DNA of 64,000 nucleotides from Atkinsonella hypoxylon (lineage: Eukaryota; Ascomycota; Sordariomycetes; Hypocreales; Clavicipitaceae), in the NCBI GenBank assembly GCA_000729835.1, contig JFHB01000038.1:124001-188000 (forward strand), given 5' to 3'. Under the pieces are notes generated by a model that ran no database searches, was not told the origin of the DNA, and saw only the letters and a program-made list of their open reading frames with translations. Positions within the stretch are counted from its first letter, which is position 1. Every line of letters starts with the position of its first letter. Of the stretch, positions 1 through 11,622 are shown piece after piece. A program made the translations under genes and the position numbers.

Positions 1-163
1 GCCTCGGCATGCGGTACCCGACGTCCACATCTCTGTGTGAAGGTACCCAGCTGTGTCTGTGTGTGCCTGTCCGAGATTGACGGGCCTGGAAGCGAGGACG
101 CTATTCTCCCTCTTGTTGCCCCTCCCGCTCTTTGCTTGGCCTTCAGTGGCGTCGCAAGTCTGA

Positions 164-1525
164 CTGACACCCGAGCAGTTGGCCAAGAAGTGGGCAAATG
201 GTACGTAAACTGTGGCTTGCTATCTTTAGAACGAGACAGCTTGTATGCCTAGCTCGTTGCTACCCAACGGTTTCTCGTTATCCAGTGGCACAAGTTAGTG
301 TCTGTATCATTGCCGTTTTGTATTTGTATCATTTCATACAGACTTTAAAAGCCTGTGTTGGAAATTAAGAGCGGGGCTAATGAAATGCTTGGAGGATTAC
401 AGACCGAGAAGCACAGCGAGCCATTCGGGAGAGAATCAAAAACCAGATCGAGACATTGGAACGGCGCATTGAAGAACATACAAATCAAAAACGGTACCAA
501 GAGTTAGCGGCCGTGGTAAAGGCCAAAGAAGCTGTTGAGCAGGAGAATGCCGATATAAAAAGACAACTGGCTAGCATTATGAATATATTGAAACCAGTCG
601 TCGGCTCAGGTACGTGTTTGGGAACTAGACCATGGTACCATTCCTGTTCAAAAACACCGCGCCTCTGAGAGTAGCAGCTTGTAACATTACCATTGCTCGC
701 ATAGTTGTGGATGAGGCATACCAACATCGTTCTTATACACAATTTGTCAATGTTGTACAAGGCTCGGCATTGCATTTACAAGGTGCACCCACGACACCAT
801 CTTCGTCAATATCTTCAGTAGCACCGCCAACTTCTCATTCGCAACATCCTGCCTTACCACAATGAATTGATTCGCAAAACCAATCATCAGATGTCCTCTG
901 GATACCATTCTTCTTTTCTTTCTCAGCGAGCGCCGCCAATTGATAGCCCAAGGGCTCCCTGTCTACGAATTAGGGGCCCTCGCTACCCGTCCGTCTCGTC
1001 ACTCCTCAACTCAGTCAACAGCTTGTACAGTCATACTCTCTCGAAACTGTTCACAGACATTCTGGCCCGGTTTCCCGATATATCGTGCTTTCCGGAGCGC
1101 GTTGCCGTCCTGTACATCATGTTTCTTGTCATGCGCTGGCAGATATCGCCAACACGCGAGAACTACGAACGACTGCCCTCATGGATGGTGCCCCGACAAT
1201 CACAGCTCGACTGTCCACATCCAGCTTGGATGGCCCACATTGCCTTCCGGCCATGCGGGAACGTCTAACCAGGGAGTACAAGTCTGGGGAGTATGATCTA
1301 GAACAATTCTTCATACCATATACCACCACATTACGGGTCAGTTGGCCGTACGAAGAAACGGACGCGCTGCTCTTCCTGCCTGATTCGGACGACGTCATCA
1401 TTAATCCTGTTTTCGAGTGGTACCTGCGGAACAATGATAATTGGAAGTTGGGCGATGCATTTGCGCGGACATTCCCTGCATTAGCAGGTACATTTGGGTT
1501 GGATACTTCTACTAGCAGGTCGTGA
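164..1525 (+). pseudogene. Decayed bZIP transcription factor with C-terminal DUF3425 domain
   Basis: Fungal bZIP regulator, apparently broken. An exon ending at 200 (frame ...KKWAND, donor GTACGT) joins an exon at 403-609 reading DREAQRAIRERIKNQIETLE plus a leucine-zipper-like coiled coil; the branch site GCTAAT and acceptor TTACAG precede 403. The next exon starts at 762 (or 783). The body has the DUF3425 hallmarks PRYPSVSSLL, MRWQISPT, SQLDCPHPAW, FFIPYTTTL and INPVFEWYLRN, but these lie in three frames: frame 2 up to about 915, frame 1 at 916-970 (SERRQLIAQGLPVYEL), frame 3 at 971-1250, then frame 2 again to the TGA at 1523-1525. That requires single-base losses near 915-922, 966-972 and 1245-1258, and an in-frame TGA at 863-865 sits where W would suit the context. 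No intron explains the shifts. The 5' end is unresolved: an in-frame TGA lies at 161-163, so the first exon is either upstream of the window or also damaged. Confidence 0.75.
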
Positions 1526-1816
1526 GGGCAGCATATGAAGATTTCGGTCATATACGCACATGGGGTACAAAACACGAAACATCAGCTGGGCCGATACATG
1601 AAGCGTACAATAAATAAATTAGCAGAGCTACCACATTCATTGCAAGAAACAAGGTGAAAGAATGCCCATACAAACCTCTTCATCGGCCCTACCCTCTCTC
1701 GTCTGTTCCATACTCAGCATGGTTCAATTCAGTGAGCTCCGAATGAATTGTGATATCTTGCCGTATATACCCCAATATGTGGAATCTTCTACAAGCAGCT
1801 GATTAAGTAACAGCAA

Positions 1817-1898
1817 GCGTGATTGGTTTAGTGGTAAAATTCTCCGTTGCCAACCGGGCAGCGTCGGGGAGCCCTGGGTTCGATTCCCAGATCACGCA
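1817..1898 (+). tRNA. tRNA-Gly(GCC) with an 11-nt intron
   Basis: The acceptor stem GCGTGAT (1817-1823) pairs with ATCACGC (1891-1897), with A as discriminator base. The A box TGGTTTAGTGG and B box GGTTCGATTCC are intact. The T stem is CTGGG/CCCAG. The anticodon stem CTCCG pairs with CGGGG only if about 11 nt (near CCGGGCAGCGT) are removed from the anticodon loop TTGCCAA, placing anticodon GCC at 34-36 and the intron at the canonical spot after position 37. Without intron removal the variable region would be too long for glycine tRNA. The mature length would be 71 nt plus CCA, normal for this tRNA. Confidence 0.92.
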
Positions 1899-1924
1899 AT
1901 CTCATGATAATGAATGAGCTTTAG

Positions 1925-1932
1925 TTTTTTTT
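1925..1932 (+). terminator. RNA polymerase III terminator of tRNA-Gly
   Basis: A run of eight T residues lies 26 bp downstream of the tRNA 3' end, matching the T-tract that ends Pol III transcription. Confidence 0.8.
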
Positions 1933-2241
1933 GTCCCCTCTCTTATTCGATACGTGGTGTTACATCTTTCGATGGTAGGTGGTTGGTTGTTGGTGCGAGC
2001 ATCATAACAGTCGTATATTTGATCTCGTCGATTCCTCGTTACTTCACCCCCAGGGAATGTTCTACTGCTACTTACTGCAGGTAAAAACTTTTGAGTTCTG
2101 GCGTACAACCTTGATTCGAGATTACATTGTAACAAAAGATCTGACATCGTCCACTATTATTACCCCATAGTAAACAGAATGCCTGTCGCTCGTAGTCAAT
2201 ACATAAACCAGTAAAGTCCATTTAGCACACAGCATAAAAGC
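1933..2241. other. Short intergenic spacer
   Basis: This is the spacer between the tRNA terminator and the stop codon of the minus-strand WD40 gene. It presumably holds that gene's 3' UTR. No coding or RNA signal was seen. Confidence 0.5.
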
Positions 2242-4206
2242 TCACACCTCATCGCCATAACACCACGCTCCAAACGAAAACTTTCTCAATGACTGTCCCT
2301 CTCCCACCCAGAGACTCGGGCCCCTCTCACCATCCACGGTGCTGAACATCAGCGCCCTCACAGGTGTATCAGTCCTGATCTCTCCTACAGCCGGGCTCCT
2401 GATCGTCCGACCCGTGCGCAACGAAAACAGCTTCACTGTGCCGTTGTCCTGCGCAGTCGCCACGACGCCCACCTCCGCAGACACATCCCAGCCCGTATGA
2501 AAATGCGCCGCATTCTTGTACCCTGGAAACGAAAGCAGCGGCTTGCTACCGTTCCCATTGGGGCGAGTGCCGACGAAGCGCATGTCGTACAGGGCCATGG
2601 TGTTCTCAAGCCCCGCGACAAGGACCTGATGCGGGTTGATGCTCCGCAAGTGCGCTATCGAACTTGCATGGTTGACGTGCATCCACTCTGATTCGGGAGT
2701 GCGTAGATCGGTGAACCAGAGACGAGGTTGTCTTCCACCTGCGAAGAGAACATTGTGGTTGGAGTGTTGGAAGTCCTGGTCGAATATCTCCTGGGGCGAT
2801 TCCCGTGTGGACTTCGGAGCTGACTGGGAGGTTATCCATGCCATGGTGTTGTTGATCCTGACGCTCAGGATGCCTGCGTTCGTGCCGACTACGCAGAGGA
2901 GATCGGAGGAGGCTGGGGCGGGTGTACATTTATGGACGAGCCACTCGTTGCGCAGACGATGGCGAACGGACAATCGCAGGAGTTGGGTTGCTAGTACAAT
3001 GAAAAGTTAGTCAAAAGAAGTATTAAGAATATGGTAAAATGCAGCGCAGAGCAACCAATTATGGGTAATCTCCGCGGCAAGTATGCAAGATAACGTACTT
3101 GCCCCAAGTAGCCACTTCCGACTAGCACCCATGATGAGAACAGGCGGCGAGAAGAAGTACAGTCCACAGCTATGATGTGCCTCTCGCGAGGTCAACAGCA
3201 TCCTGTGCGTCGGCTCATGATACGCTATTGACGACATCTGCGGACACCGTATCCTTTCCGTATGAAACCGAGGATACGGCGACGGCCTATCTGTCGACAA
3301 GGCTTGACCAGAAGTGATGCTAAGAATTCGATGAGTATTTCCACGCTCCGCCAATTCTCTGCAAAAGACAAGAAAGCACACTCACCGACCGTTCTCGTCC
3401 GTGTCTATATGTGCTCCCACAAGCGTCTCCTCATCAAGTGCTGCAAACGTTAGAAAGAAAAAAGAAAAAAAAAACCGGGGAATTTCATAAACCACGACCA
3501 AAACTCTGCCTCCCAACACCAGCAGACAAGAAATATCAACAGCACGGGAACTGAGTAGCCTCGTAACTTACTAGCATAGGCAACCCTTGCACCAACCCAG
3601 AAACAGCCAAGATTCGCCCGCCTCGACCCTGCAAAGCTCGGCGGATACGCAATGTCCCCTTTGTCAACAACGCCCCCTCCCCAAGCGGCACTCCCAATGT
3701 CCTCATCCAGGAACCGCCCCCTCCCGTCCTCCACGGTGCCAAACCCGCTCTCCGTCTCCCGGCTGAGCAAGCCCCCATAGACGACATTCTTTCTCAGAAC
3801 ATGCCTCCGAACATGCCTCTTCACCAACTCTGCCTTTCTGCGCGCCTCCGTCTCTGCAACATGATTCAGCCTACGCCTGTTCACCGCGTCCGCAGACCAA
3901 GACGCCAGGGGGGGCGCAGAATGGGACTTTTCGATGCTGAAGTATCTCTTCTTCGAGGCGTCTAACCATCTTTCAATCAGTCACACGTTATCAACATGCG
4001 AAACACAGCGCATCTTCCAAAATGTATTCCACAAGGCTCGAAAATGACCATTCGCCCGTCTTTGGTCTTTGCTCATCCCAAGACAAATCATGTCTTATCT
4101 CGCGAACAACTCAAGTCACAGAAAATACATAATGGAAGAAGAAAAAAAATAGAAAGAAGGGAGAAATAGGAATCGTACCGTAATAATAACCGGGTATCTC
4201 TAGCAT
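2242..4206 (-). CDS. WD40-repeat protein of the DCAF4/WDR21 type
   Basis: Predicted 493-aa WD40 protein, probably a substrate-receptor-like partner of DDB1-CUL4 ubiquitin ligase by family resemblance. Exons on the minus strand: 4206-4179, 3961-3572, 3440-3386, 3358-3099, 2990-2242; all junctions keep phase, use GT-AG, and total 1,482 nt. The start MLEIPGYYY followed across intron 1 by DASKKRYFSIEK matches the family's typical PGYYYD...KRYF opening, which fixes the ATG at 4206. Residues about 20-75 are basic and Arg/Lys rich. The C-terminal half has degenerate WD repeats, including RLWFTDLR (about 334-341) and LYDMR (about 378-382); the latter resembles a DWD/WDXR box used to bind DDB1. Exon 1 codes only nine residues and would be missed by ORF-based annotation. 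It lies downstream of pma1 on the same strand, with 693 bp between. The DCAF4 assignment is inference; the WD40 character is firmer. Confidence 0.82.
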
Positions 4207-4899
4207 GTTCTTGTGTGTGCTTGTGCTTATTCGAAATGCGATTCTTTGGCCAATATGTGGCCTGGCTTGCAGCTTTTGGGACGCAAGATAATGATGTCAG
4301 CTTAAGTCTCGATAATTATGAAACGTGTAGCACAGACGGACAAGGAACTATGAGTATGTCGCGGTCATTCATTCTCAAACGCAATGATGTACAGTGAGAG
4401 TAGCTTTGCGAGAGCTCAGACGAAAATAATGCTCACGTGACATTACAACCAACCTCCTTTATGCTAGATGCTACTAAGAATGGGCCCGCCACAAGGGGTA
4501 AATGAAAACCATCGATATGCGTGCGATTCAACTAATCCTCTCAAGTGATATGCCTCATTTCTACGCCTATGTCATAAACTAGGAAAGCCAAGGGTAGGGA
4601 TATGGCCATGGGGCTAAGGCTGGCTTGATGTACTGCCGCGCCATCTTGGAGCTCTAGTCCAAGCTTTGCGAAATCGCCATTTCACACATAGTTGAACGTC
4701 TATCCGTGTATTATTTTTTACTTTACTCATTAGGTGTCTATAAGACGGTATCTCTAAAGGAAACGATAGGTTGCCTCCTCATCCACACCAGAACGCGTTA
4801 ATGCTCAGGTTCAAGGCTCGTACAATGCAAATTTAAAACATAGTTAAAGCGAAAGAGCAGGCGCGCGGCCGTGCGGGTATGTAATAGTCCATTCTATAT
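4207..4899. other. Intergenic: pma1 3' UTR and WD40-gene promoter
   Basis: This 693-bp spacer between two minus-strand genes should hold the pma1 3' UTR (right part) and the promoter and leader of the WD40 gene (left part). It is moderately AT-rich. Small ORFs here have no coding features I trust. Confidence 0.5.
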
Positions 4900-7800
4900 T
4901 TATGCAGACTTCTCGTGCTGGGTGGAAACACGCTGAAGAGAGACGACTGTAGGAAGAAATGTTAGTGGTTTGAGCGATATAAAATCGACATTTTCAAGCT
5001 GAGTAAAACTTACCAAAGTCTTCCAGCGAGCGCTGCTTCTGGTCCTTCTTGGGGGACTTTCCATGCATCAGGTTGTCAAAACCGGCGCTGCCCTGCATGA
5101 GGTAGTAGAGACCTCCCATGACCGCAAAGATACCAAAGGAGAAGATCCAAATACGGACGACGGCAACGATGGAAGTCTTGATGTTGCCGACAAACCAGCC
5201 AAAGAGACAGAAAAAGGTGGCGATGATATCAACGGCCAGAATGGCGCCAGAGAGCTGCCATGAGGGGATGGACGACCAGAAGGGACCATTGGCACGCGTG
5301 ATGAAGATCAGCCAGTTTTCGGTGAGGGAGATCTCGAGGAAGAGAACAGGGTCCATGTTACCAAAGTTCTGGACGATACCGCCATTCTCGCCACCCGCGA
5401 ACATTGTGGTAAGAGCAATCCAAGTACCAATGGCCAGGACAACACCGAGAAGGACGGCCATACCCCAAAGCTTGGGCAGGTTCCACTTGACGGGGGTCTG
5501 GGAGAACGGGGCGTTGTCATAGGCAATAGCAAGTGTAGCGATATCGGCGAAAATGGCAATGAAGACTACCAACTGAAGATTGAGAACATTGTTCAAGATG
5601 GCGATCCACAAGCCGAGGAAGAACTCCATGTGCAGAGACAAGGCGATACGGTAAACAACGTAGGCGTACATACGGTGGAAAATTTGACGAGAAGTCTTGA
5701 GAGCGTCAATGATGGCACCGAGACCAGGAGCAAGGAAGACAATATCGGCAGCAGAGCGAGCGGCGTCAGAGGCACCTTCGACAGCAATACCAGTATCAGC
5801 CTTCTTCAATGAGGGAGCATCGTTGACACCATCGCCAGTCATGGCAACGAGGTAGCCACGCTGCTGCAAAATTTCGACGACGGAGTACTTGTGCTGGGGG
5901 AAAACTTCAGCGAAACCATCAGCGGCCTCGACGAAATCGTAAACCTCAGAACCAGGCATATCACCGCCACCGCCAAGACCGAGACGTTCAGCGTTGTAGA
6001 CGTTGGTACCAAGACCAAGCTGGCGGGAAGTCTCTCGAGCAATACCAACGGCGTCACCAGTCAACATCTTGATGGACAGACCAAGCTGCTTGGCCTCGTT
6101 GATGGTGCGGGCAGTGTCGTGACGAGGAGGGTCAGAGCAAGGCATGATGCCAAGAATCTCCCAAGCACCTTGACCACGCTTACGAGCAACACCGAGAGAA
6201 CGGAAACCACGGGTAGCGAACTCAGCGACACAGTTCTTGTAAGCCTTGTCAACAGCCTCGGGAATAGGGTGGTCCTCCTCGACGGTCTTGAGAACGAAGA
6301 GAGGAGCACCCTTGACACAGGTGATGCGCTCGCCCTGGGGGGACTCGACAACAGCCTGGACCTTCTTGGAGACGGGGTCGAAGGGGTGGAACTCAAGAAC
6401 CTTGTACTTGGACAGGACAGACTTGGCACGAGGATAGTACTTGAGGGCCTTGAGGAAAGCCTTGTCGATGGCATCAATACCCTTCTTCTTTCGGGAGGCT
6501 GCAAGACAGGCGGTAAGCATGAGGTCATCGGGGTCGACACCCTGGACAGTATAGGGCTCGGAAAGAGAGAGCTTGTTTTTGGTCAGAGTACCAGTCTTGT
6601 CAGAGCAGAGAATTTCTACACCGGCGAGCGACTCAATGGCCGAGAGCTTCTGAACGATGGCCTGCTTCTTGGCGAGGTAAGCAGCACCGACAGCCATGGT
6701 GGTGGTGACGACGGCAGGGAGACCAACAGGCACACCGACGATGGTGATGGCCAGGGTGAAGGTAAGGATCTGGACAATGCCATTGGAGCGGTAGAAGGAA
6801 GAGATCCAGACAACCAGGAGGGTGATGATGACGAGAATCAACAAAACAGTGCCAATGCCGTTCAGAACCTCGGTAAAGTGACCAGTGCCACCAGTGGACT
6901 GGGAAACGAGGGCAGCAGCACGACCGACGAAGGTGTTATCACCAGTAGCAGTGACAACCACGAAGGCTTCACCACGCTTGACAGCGGAGGATGCGTAGCA
7001 GTTATCGCCCTTGTGCTTATCGACGGCCAAAGATTCGCCAGTAATGGCGGACTGATCAACTTGGAGAAAAGCATCTTCGGTGACGATACGACCATCGGCG
7101 GGAATAATGGTACCTTCCTCAACCTGAAGGATATCACCGGGAACGACCTCAGGAGCCTCGATCTCCTTCAATGTGCCATCACGAAGAACGACGGCCTTGA
7201 GAGCGAGAGTCTTTTTCAATTCGTCGACGATAGAACCGGCCTGGAATTCCTGGATAAAACCGACGGCGGCATTGAGCAACAATAGACCGCAAATGACACC
7301 GAAATCGACCCAGTCTTCAAGACCAGCAGCCAAAACAGCGGCAGCCTAAGACAGACATCCCGGTTAGCGCGCAAGGTACCACAAAACAACATTAACAATA
7401 ACAACAGAACGAGTGACATGGAAGTCAACAATCAAAGCAAAATGCGACGTGAACGCGATGCATCCCACTAGCGGAGTCTAGCGTGTGCTGTAGTAGCGCA
7501 TGCGAAATGAGCTGTCCTGTGATTGGATAGGCTAGGACGGTGGGTCTCGGCAGACCACGATAACCTGGGAAAGAACATTCCTCATGCTATTGCCATGCCC
7601 CGAGATTGTTGTTTTGTTGCAACGCTGCTGATGTTGGCGTTGGTGCTGGTGCCGCACCGGGCAAGGTCGATAGCTGCCACTTTTCCATGAAATCGAGCCA
7701 GGCCCATTCGTGAAAAATGAAAAACTCGAGGGTCAAGACTGGCCGAAAAGACTATAGGAACGTGTTCTGGTCGCCCACACTATGCATCCATGCATCCACG

Positions 7801-8668
7801 TATCCACTCTGGCTCCACATAGGCACCAGCCAGTGTGATGAGCCAATTGCTTCCGGCCCACTCGAGCTTGTGTGGAGCTCGTAATCTGCGCAGGCTTGAA
7901 AGCCGAAAAAAAAAAAAAAAAAAAAAAAACCGCAAAAACAATGGCCATTGGGAATTCGGCCTTGGCCGCCAAGGCAGCTTGCCAGACTTGCGACTAGCTT
8001 ATTCCGCTGACAGTGCATGCAAAGGCAACACTGCTGCGATGCTGGCGGCCACAATCAATTGATACAAGTCATTTGAGTGCGGCGCGCATCAGCGATCAGC
8101 ACAGCCCAGTTATGTCATCGTATGCGCAACTTTGCAGTGAGTGACAGGGCCAACAGCTTCTGATGCTGGCAACAGCAGTAGGAAGGGGGATGGCGACGAA
8201 AGTTCAAAGTGCAAAGCAGACCAGTAAACAAAGCGCAAAGGTGCAACTCACCTCCATGACGAACTGGATAGGACCGATGAAGTAAGAGAGGAACTTTAGA
8301 ATCAAGTTCTCCTTGTCCTCCTTCATCTGGTTGAGGCCGTACTTGCGGCGACGAGCAATGACCTCGGATTCGGTCAAACCAACACGGCTGTCAGTCTGAA
8401 GCATGTCTTCAGGGACGATGCGGCCACCACCTGGCGTGCCGTCCTCTTCCTCCTCATCAAAGGCATCGTGGCCATCCTGTGACTCGAGATCCTCGATCAA
8501 GGCGTCAATGTCTTCGTCTTCATCGTCGTCCGCGAGACCAGCCTTCTTGGGGACGTGCTCAGCAGGAGCCTGCTGCTGAGGCTGATGTTGATGCTGGAGC
8601 TTCTCGTCGAACTTGCCAGACTCGATATTAGTGTCGAGCGCAGGTGCGCTGGCCTTGTCATCAGCCAT
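4900..8668 (-). CDS. pma1: Plasma-membrane H+-ATPase (P3A-type P-ATPase)
   Basis: Electrogenic proton pump that hydrolyses ATP to build the plasma-membrane proton gradient. Exons on the minus strand: 8668-8252, 7345-5014, 4946-4900; 931 aa, the usual size. The N terminus is acidic (DDDEDEDIDALIEDLE) with a Gln/His-rich stretch. Motifs in order: TGES of the actuator domain (about 241-244), PVGLPAV in M4, phosphorylation motif CSDKTGTLT with Asp at about 388, KGAP (484-487), MLTGD (566-570), TGDGVNDAP (642-650), then the C-terminal membrane helices. Exon 1 ends at ...FVME and exon 2 starts AAAVLAAGLEDW, a highly conserved join. The last exon codes only VSLQRVSTQHEKSA; Ser924/Thr925 in it correspond to the regulatory Ser911/Thr912 pair of yeast Pma1, phosphorylated on glucose activation. 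Ignoring this small exon would give a false C terminus (...FGKFYSA). Confidence 0.97.
7346..8251 (-). other. Long first intron of pma1 (906 nt)
   Basis: Bounded by donor GTGAGT (coding strand, 8251) and acceptor TCTTAG (7346). At 906 nt it is far longer than the other introns in this window (about 50-310 nt). It contains a 24-nt A tract on the plus strand (7906-7929), i.e. poly-T on the coding strand. The exon join restores the conserved FVMEAAAVLAAG, so the boundaries are secure. Confidence 0.9.
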
Positions 8669-9126
8669 TATGGTGATTATGGTGGGTGTTGATCAAAAGA
8701 CGTGATCCGTAAATTGCTGTTGGGAAATTTCTTTGTAGATTGGGATATTTCTCCTTAGGATGGCAGGGCTAGATATGCCGCGTCCGTGCGTCTTGGAAAG
8801 AATAATACGAGTAATACCTAAGAGCCCGGAGGTGCAAACACCGAAGGGGAGTGGAGAGGGGGCCGAGGGAAGAGTGAGTGTCGAGGCACCACACGAAGGA
8901 GAGATAATTGGTCACTTTAGGTGCAACGCATTCGTGGGTGTCGAAGAAAGGAGGAGAGGGAAAAGTGAAGGGTTCAGGGAATGGGTGGGAGGAGTATTTC
9001 AATGAACGCGACTTTTATGTAGCCTTTGGCAACAGAGGGCAGAAGTGCATGCAGATTGAAAGCAACAGCGAACCCACTTCTTGTTTCCCACATCTACGGC
9101 AAGCCAAACATAGGCACCGACTGAGC

Positions 9127-9145
9127 AAAAAAAAAAAAAAAAAAA
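9127..9145. repeat. A19 homopolymer
   Basis: Uninterrupted A tract about 460 bp upstream of the pma1 start codon. Confidence 0.95.
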
Positions 9146-9252
9146 GTCACTGAGCACCCAGTAGCAGCACCCACGCCCAGCAGTACCCATCCACCCGTCC
9201 ATCCGTCCATCCATAATGCATACCATCATTGGTTCATTCGTTCATCCCATCG

Positions 9253-9282
9253 TCCATCATCATCATCATCATCATCATCATT
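9253..9282. repeat. (CAT)n microsatellite
   Basis: About ten tandem CAT units, preceded by imperfect CCATCCGT-type repeats at 9187-9212. Confidence 0.95.
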
Positions 9283-10195
9283 ATTCGGCGGGCAGGGCAT
9301 GGCTGGCCGTGACTCTTGACTGGGTTCGGTGGCTCACTGTTGCTTCAGAGTCCACCTAGGCAACTATCAAACAATAAGTCAGTCATACTACTGCTTGCTT
9401 TCATGGAGACGTCAGGTCGCTCGGAGTCCATGTCTCTCAAGGCGTGGGATGGGGGTGGGGGTGGGGTGTCGGTAGTGTCGTCCCCACATGAAAGAGGATG
9501 GACGAAAAAGTTATGTCGGCCGACCAGGCACCGTGGAAAAGCGAGCGCTTGATCAACAGGGCATAAAAGGACTTTGCGGGGGGGAGGGTCCGGATACACT
9601 GTACAGCTGGGTGGCGGCTTCAGGAACGAGAGCCGAGTGCATGCACAGTACGTACTTTTTTTGCACGGTACACATCTCCTGTTTTGGTGGGTGCTGTCCA
9701 GGTGAAGTATTGAGGTGATAAGCCAGGTGCAGGTCTAGGTCTTGCCCAGACCACACACGTATGGAGTACACAGGCAACATACACACAACACAACAAAAGT
9801 ACACAGTATTCGTAGCCAAAATGTCAGTCTGCCTCTGCCGCTGCGTCTGCGTCTGCGTCACTTGAAATACTCCGAGCCGACTTCCCTATAAGGCAAACTA
9901 GATGCTTTGCTTTTTATTCTCCAAAGGTCGGTTGCGTACTTTCCAGACGAGACTAGACAGGCAACGCAATCCCCACCGGCTGGTGTCGGGCAAATTCGCT
10001 CACGATATTACCAGGGCCGAAAGACTCGATCCCTAACAAAAAAAAAAAACTGCTTGTTTGCATCACCGAGCTCTCGTAAAGCAATTATTATTGCAGGGCC
10101 GAGCTCGCGATTAGCTCCCGATGAGCTTCCGATCAGGTCCAGCTCTAGCCCTAGCTCCAGTGATATCTGGAGAGGCCAGAGTGGCCAGGCGATTC

Positions 10196-10230
10196 GATAC
10201 GATACGATACGATACGATACGATACGATAC
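10196..10230. repeat. (GATAC)7 microsatellite
   Basis: Seven perfect GATAC units (10196-10230), following a near-copy CGATAC unit. Confidence 0.95.
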
Positions 10231-11281
10231 GGTATTAGTATTAGAAGGGGACGCCTCACGGAAGGGTTCGTGCCGAGTCAGTCAAGCCAGGTCCTTCTCG
10301 CACCGTATGCCCTGGCGCCGCCAACACCAAGAGCCACAGTATGACGATGACGACACTTGCAGTCGCATCGGTCGTCTTGGCGGGATTCCGAACCCTGAAC
10401 AATTTTGCTTCACACTAAATAAAGCCCGCACAAAATTGCATCTTTCTCCGTGGCACGGGACAGATGGGTCGGGTCTGTTTCTGTCTTTTGTTTTCTTCCC
10501 CGTCTCTGCTGCCTGCTTGCCTGCCCCGGGCCTCCCCGTACGTACGGAGAACGGAGCAGAGAAGACTGTTGTCATACTGTAATACTTGAAAATGCCAGGG
10601 CCCCAGGCGACGATGGCTAATATAATCCAATCATGTCACTACGTCAGCAACCAGGCCGTCGTTTCTCGATCCCGCTAGCTGGCAGCTGTCTCACTCATCC
10701 TTCTACTGTGCTACGGATGCGCACGGCAAGACCACCGTGTGGCCTCGGCTGCGCATCATCTTCATCTTCATCATTCCCAAGCTACCAAACGTGGCATGAG
10801 AGCAGTCGTGCGAACAAAATCTGCTTGTTGGCTGCGTCTTGGTAGAACTGCAAGCGCGGACAAGCCTGGTTGCTCAATTGCCTCATTGATTGAAAACTCT
10901 GCCCCCCTCCCCCCCCGCCATTGCCGAAGAGAAGGGATTAGCCGTGTATTCCGTCCCATGCTGCCTGCATGTTGCATTCGATTGACGGCACAGTACGGAG
11001 TAAGCGTTAGGGTTGTTTGTTCAACATGCGGGTAGTACATAGTACAGTAACAGTCATCAAGTACTACCTGCCTACCTACCAGGTAGGCATCTGTCATCAA
11101 GTACTCTCTGTACGGTGCCATGATCCTAGGCTCAATTGTGCAGCACGGTGTGGTGGTACCTTATATCTATCTATCAGCAATATGACCAGATAAGACAAGA
11201 TAGCTTGGCAGCAGATGAGCAATCAATCCCTCCCTCCCTTCCTTGGCAACAGCCTTGGTCGGCCATGGAAGTCCGTAGTCA

Positions 11282-11312
11282 GCTTGCGTCGGCGTCGGCA
11301 TCGGCGTCGGCG
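11282..11312. repeat. (GTCGGC)n hexamer repeat
   Basis: About four to five imperfect GCGTCG/GCATCG hexamer units. Confidence 0.85.
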
Positions 11313-11600
11313 GCTCAAGCAGCGTCTTGCGCTTTTATTATTGTTATTCGTGTCGTGTCGTCAAAAAGGGCGAGCGACCTTTCCGTCAACCATTAAATGA
11401 CGCTGGAGGAAAACTCCTTCTTTCTTGGCATCCGTCCATACATAAGCTTGCTTGCCTTCCCGCCGATCCGTACTGTGGCTAGGTCTGTGCTGCTTGTTTC
11501 AACCACGTATGGTTGATTCTTGGCGTTTTACAAACAATAGGACTCCTTCTGTTTGTTTAACTACAGGTACAAGTATGTGATTGATAGTTACTGCAGGCGC

Positions 11601-11622
11601 AGAGAGAGAGAGAGAGAGAGAG
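11601..11622. repeat. (AG)11 microsatellite
   Basis: Eleven AG dinucleotides in a row. Confidence 0.95.

Noticed and set aside
5891..7285. 464-aa plus-strand open frame across pma1
   Set aside because: It is the antisense shadow of pma1 exon 2; the minus strand has all P-type ATPase motifs and this frame has none.
9907..10582. Open frames across the GATAC microsatellite
   Set aside because: Frames exist only because a 5-bp repeat lacks stops; no domain or splice support.
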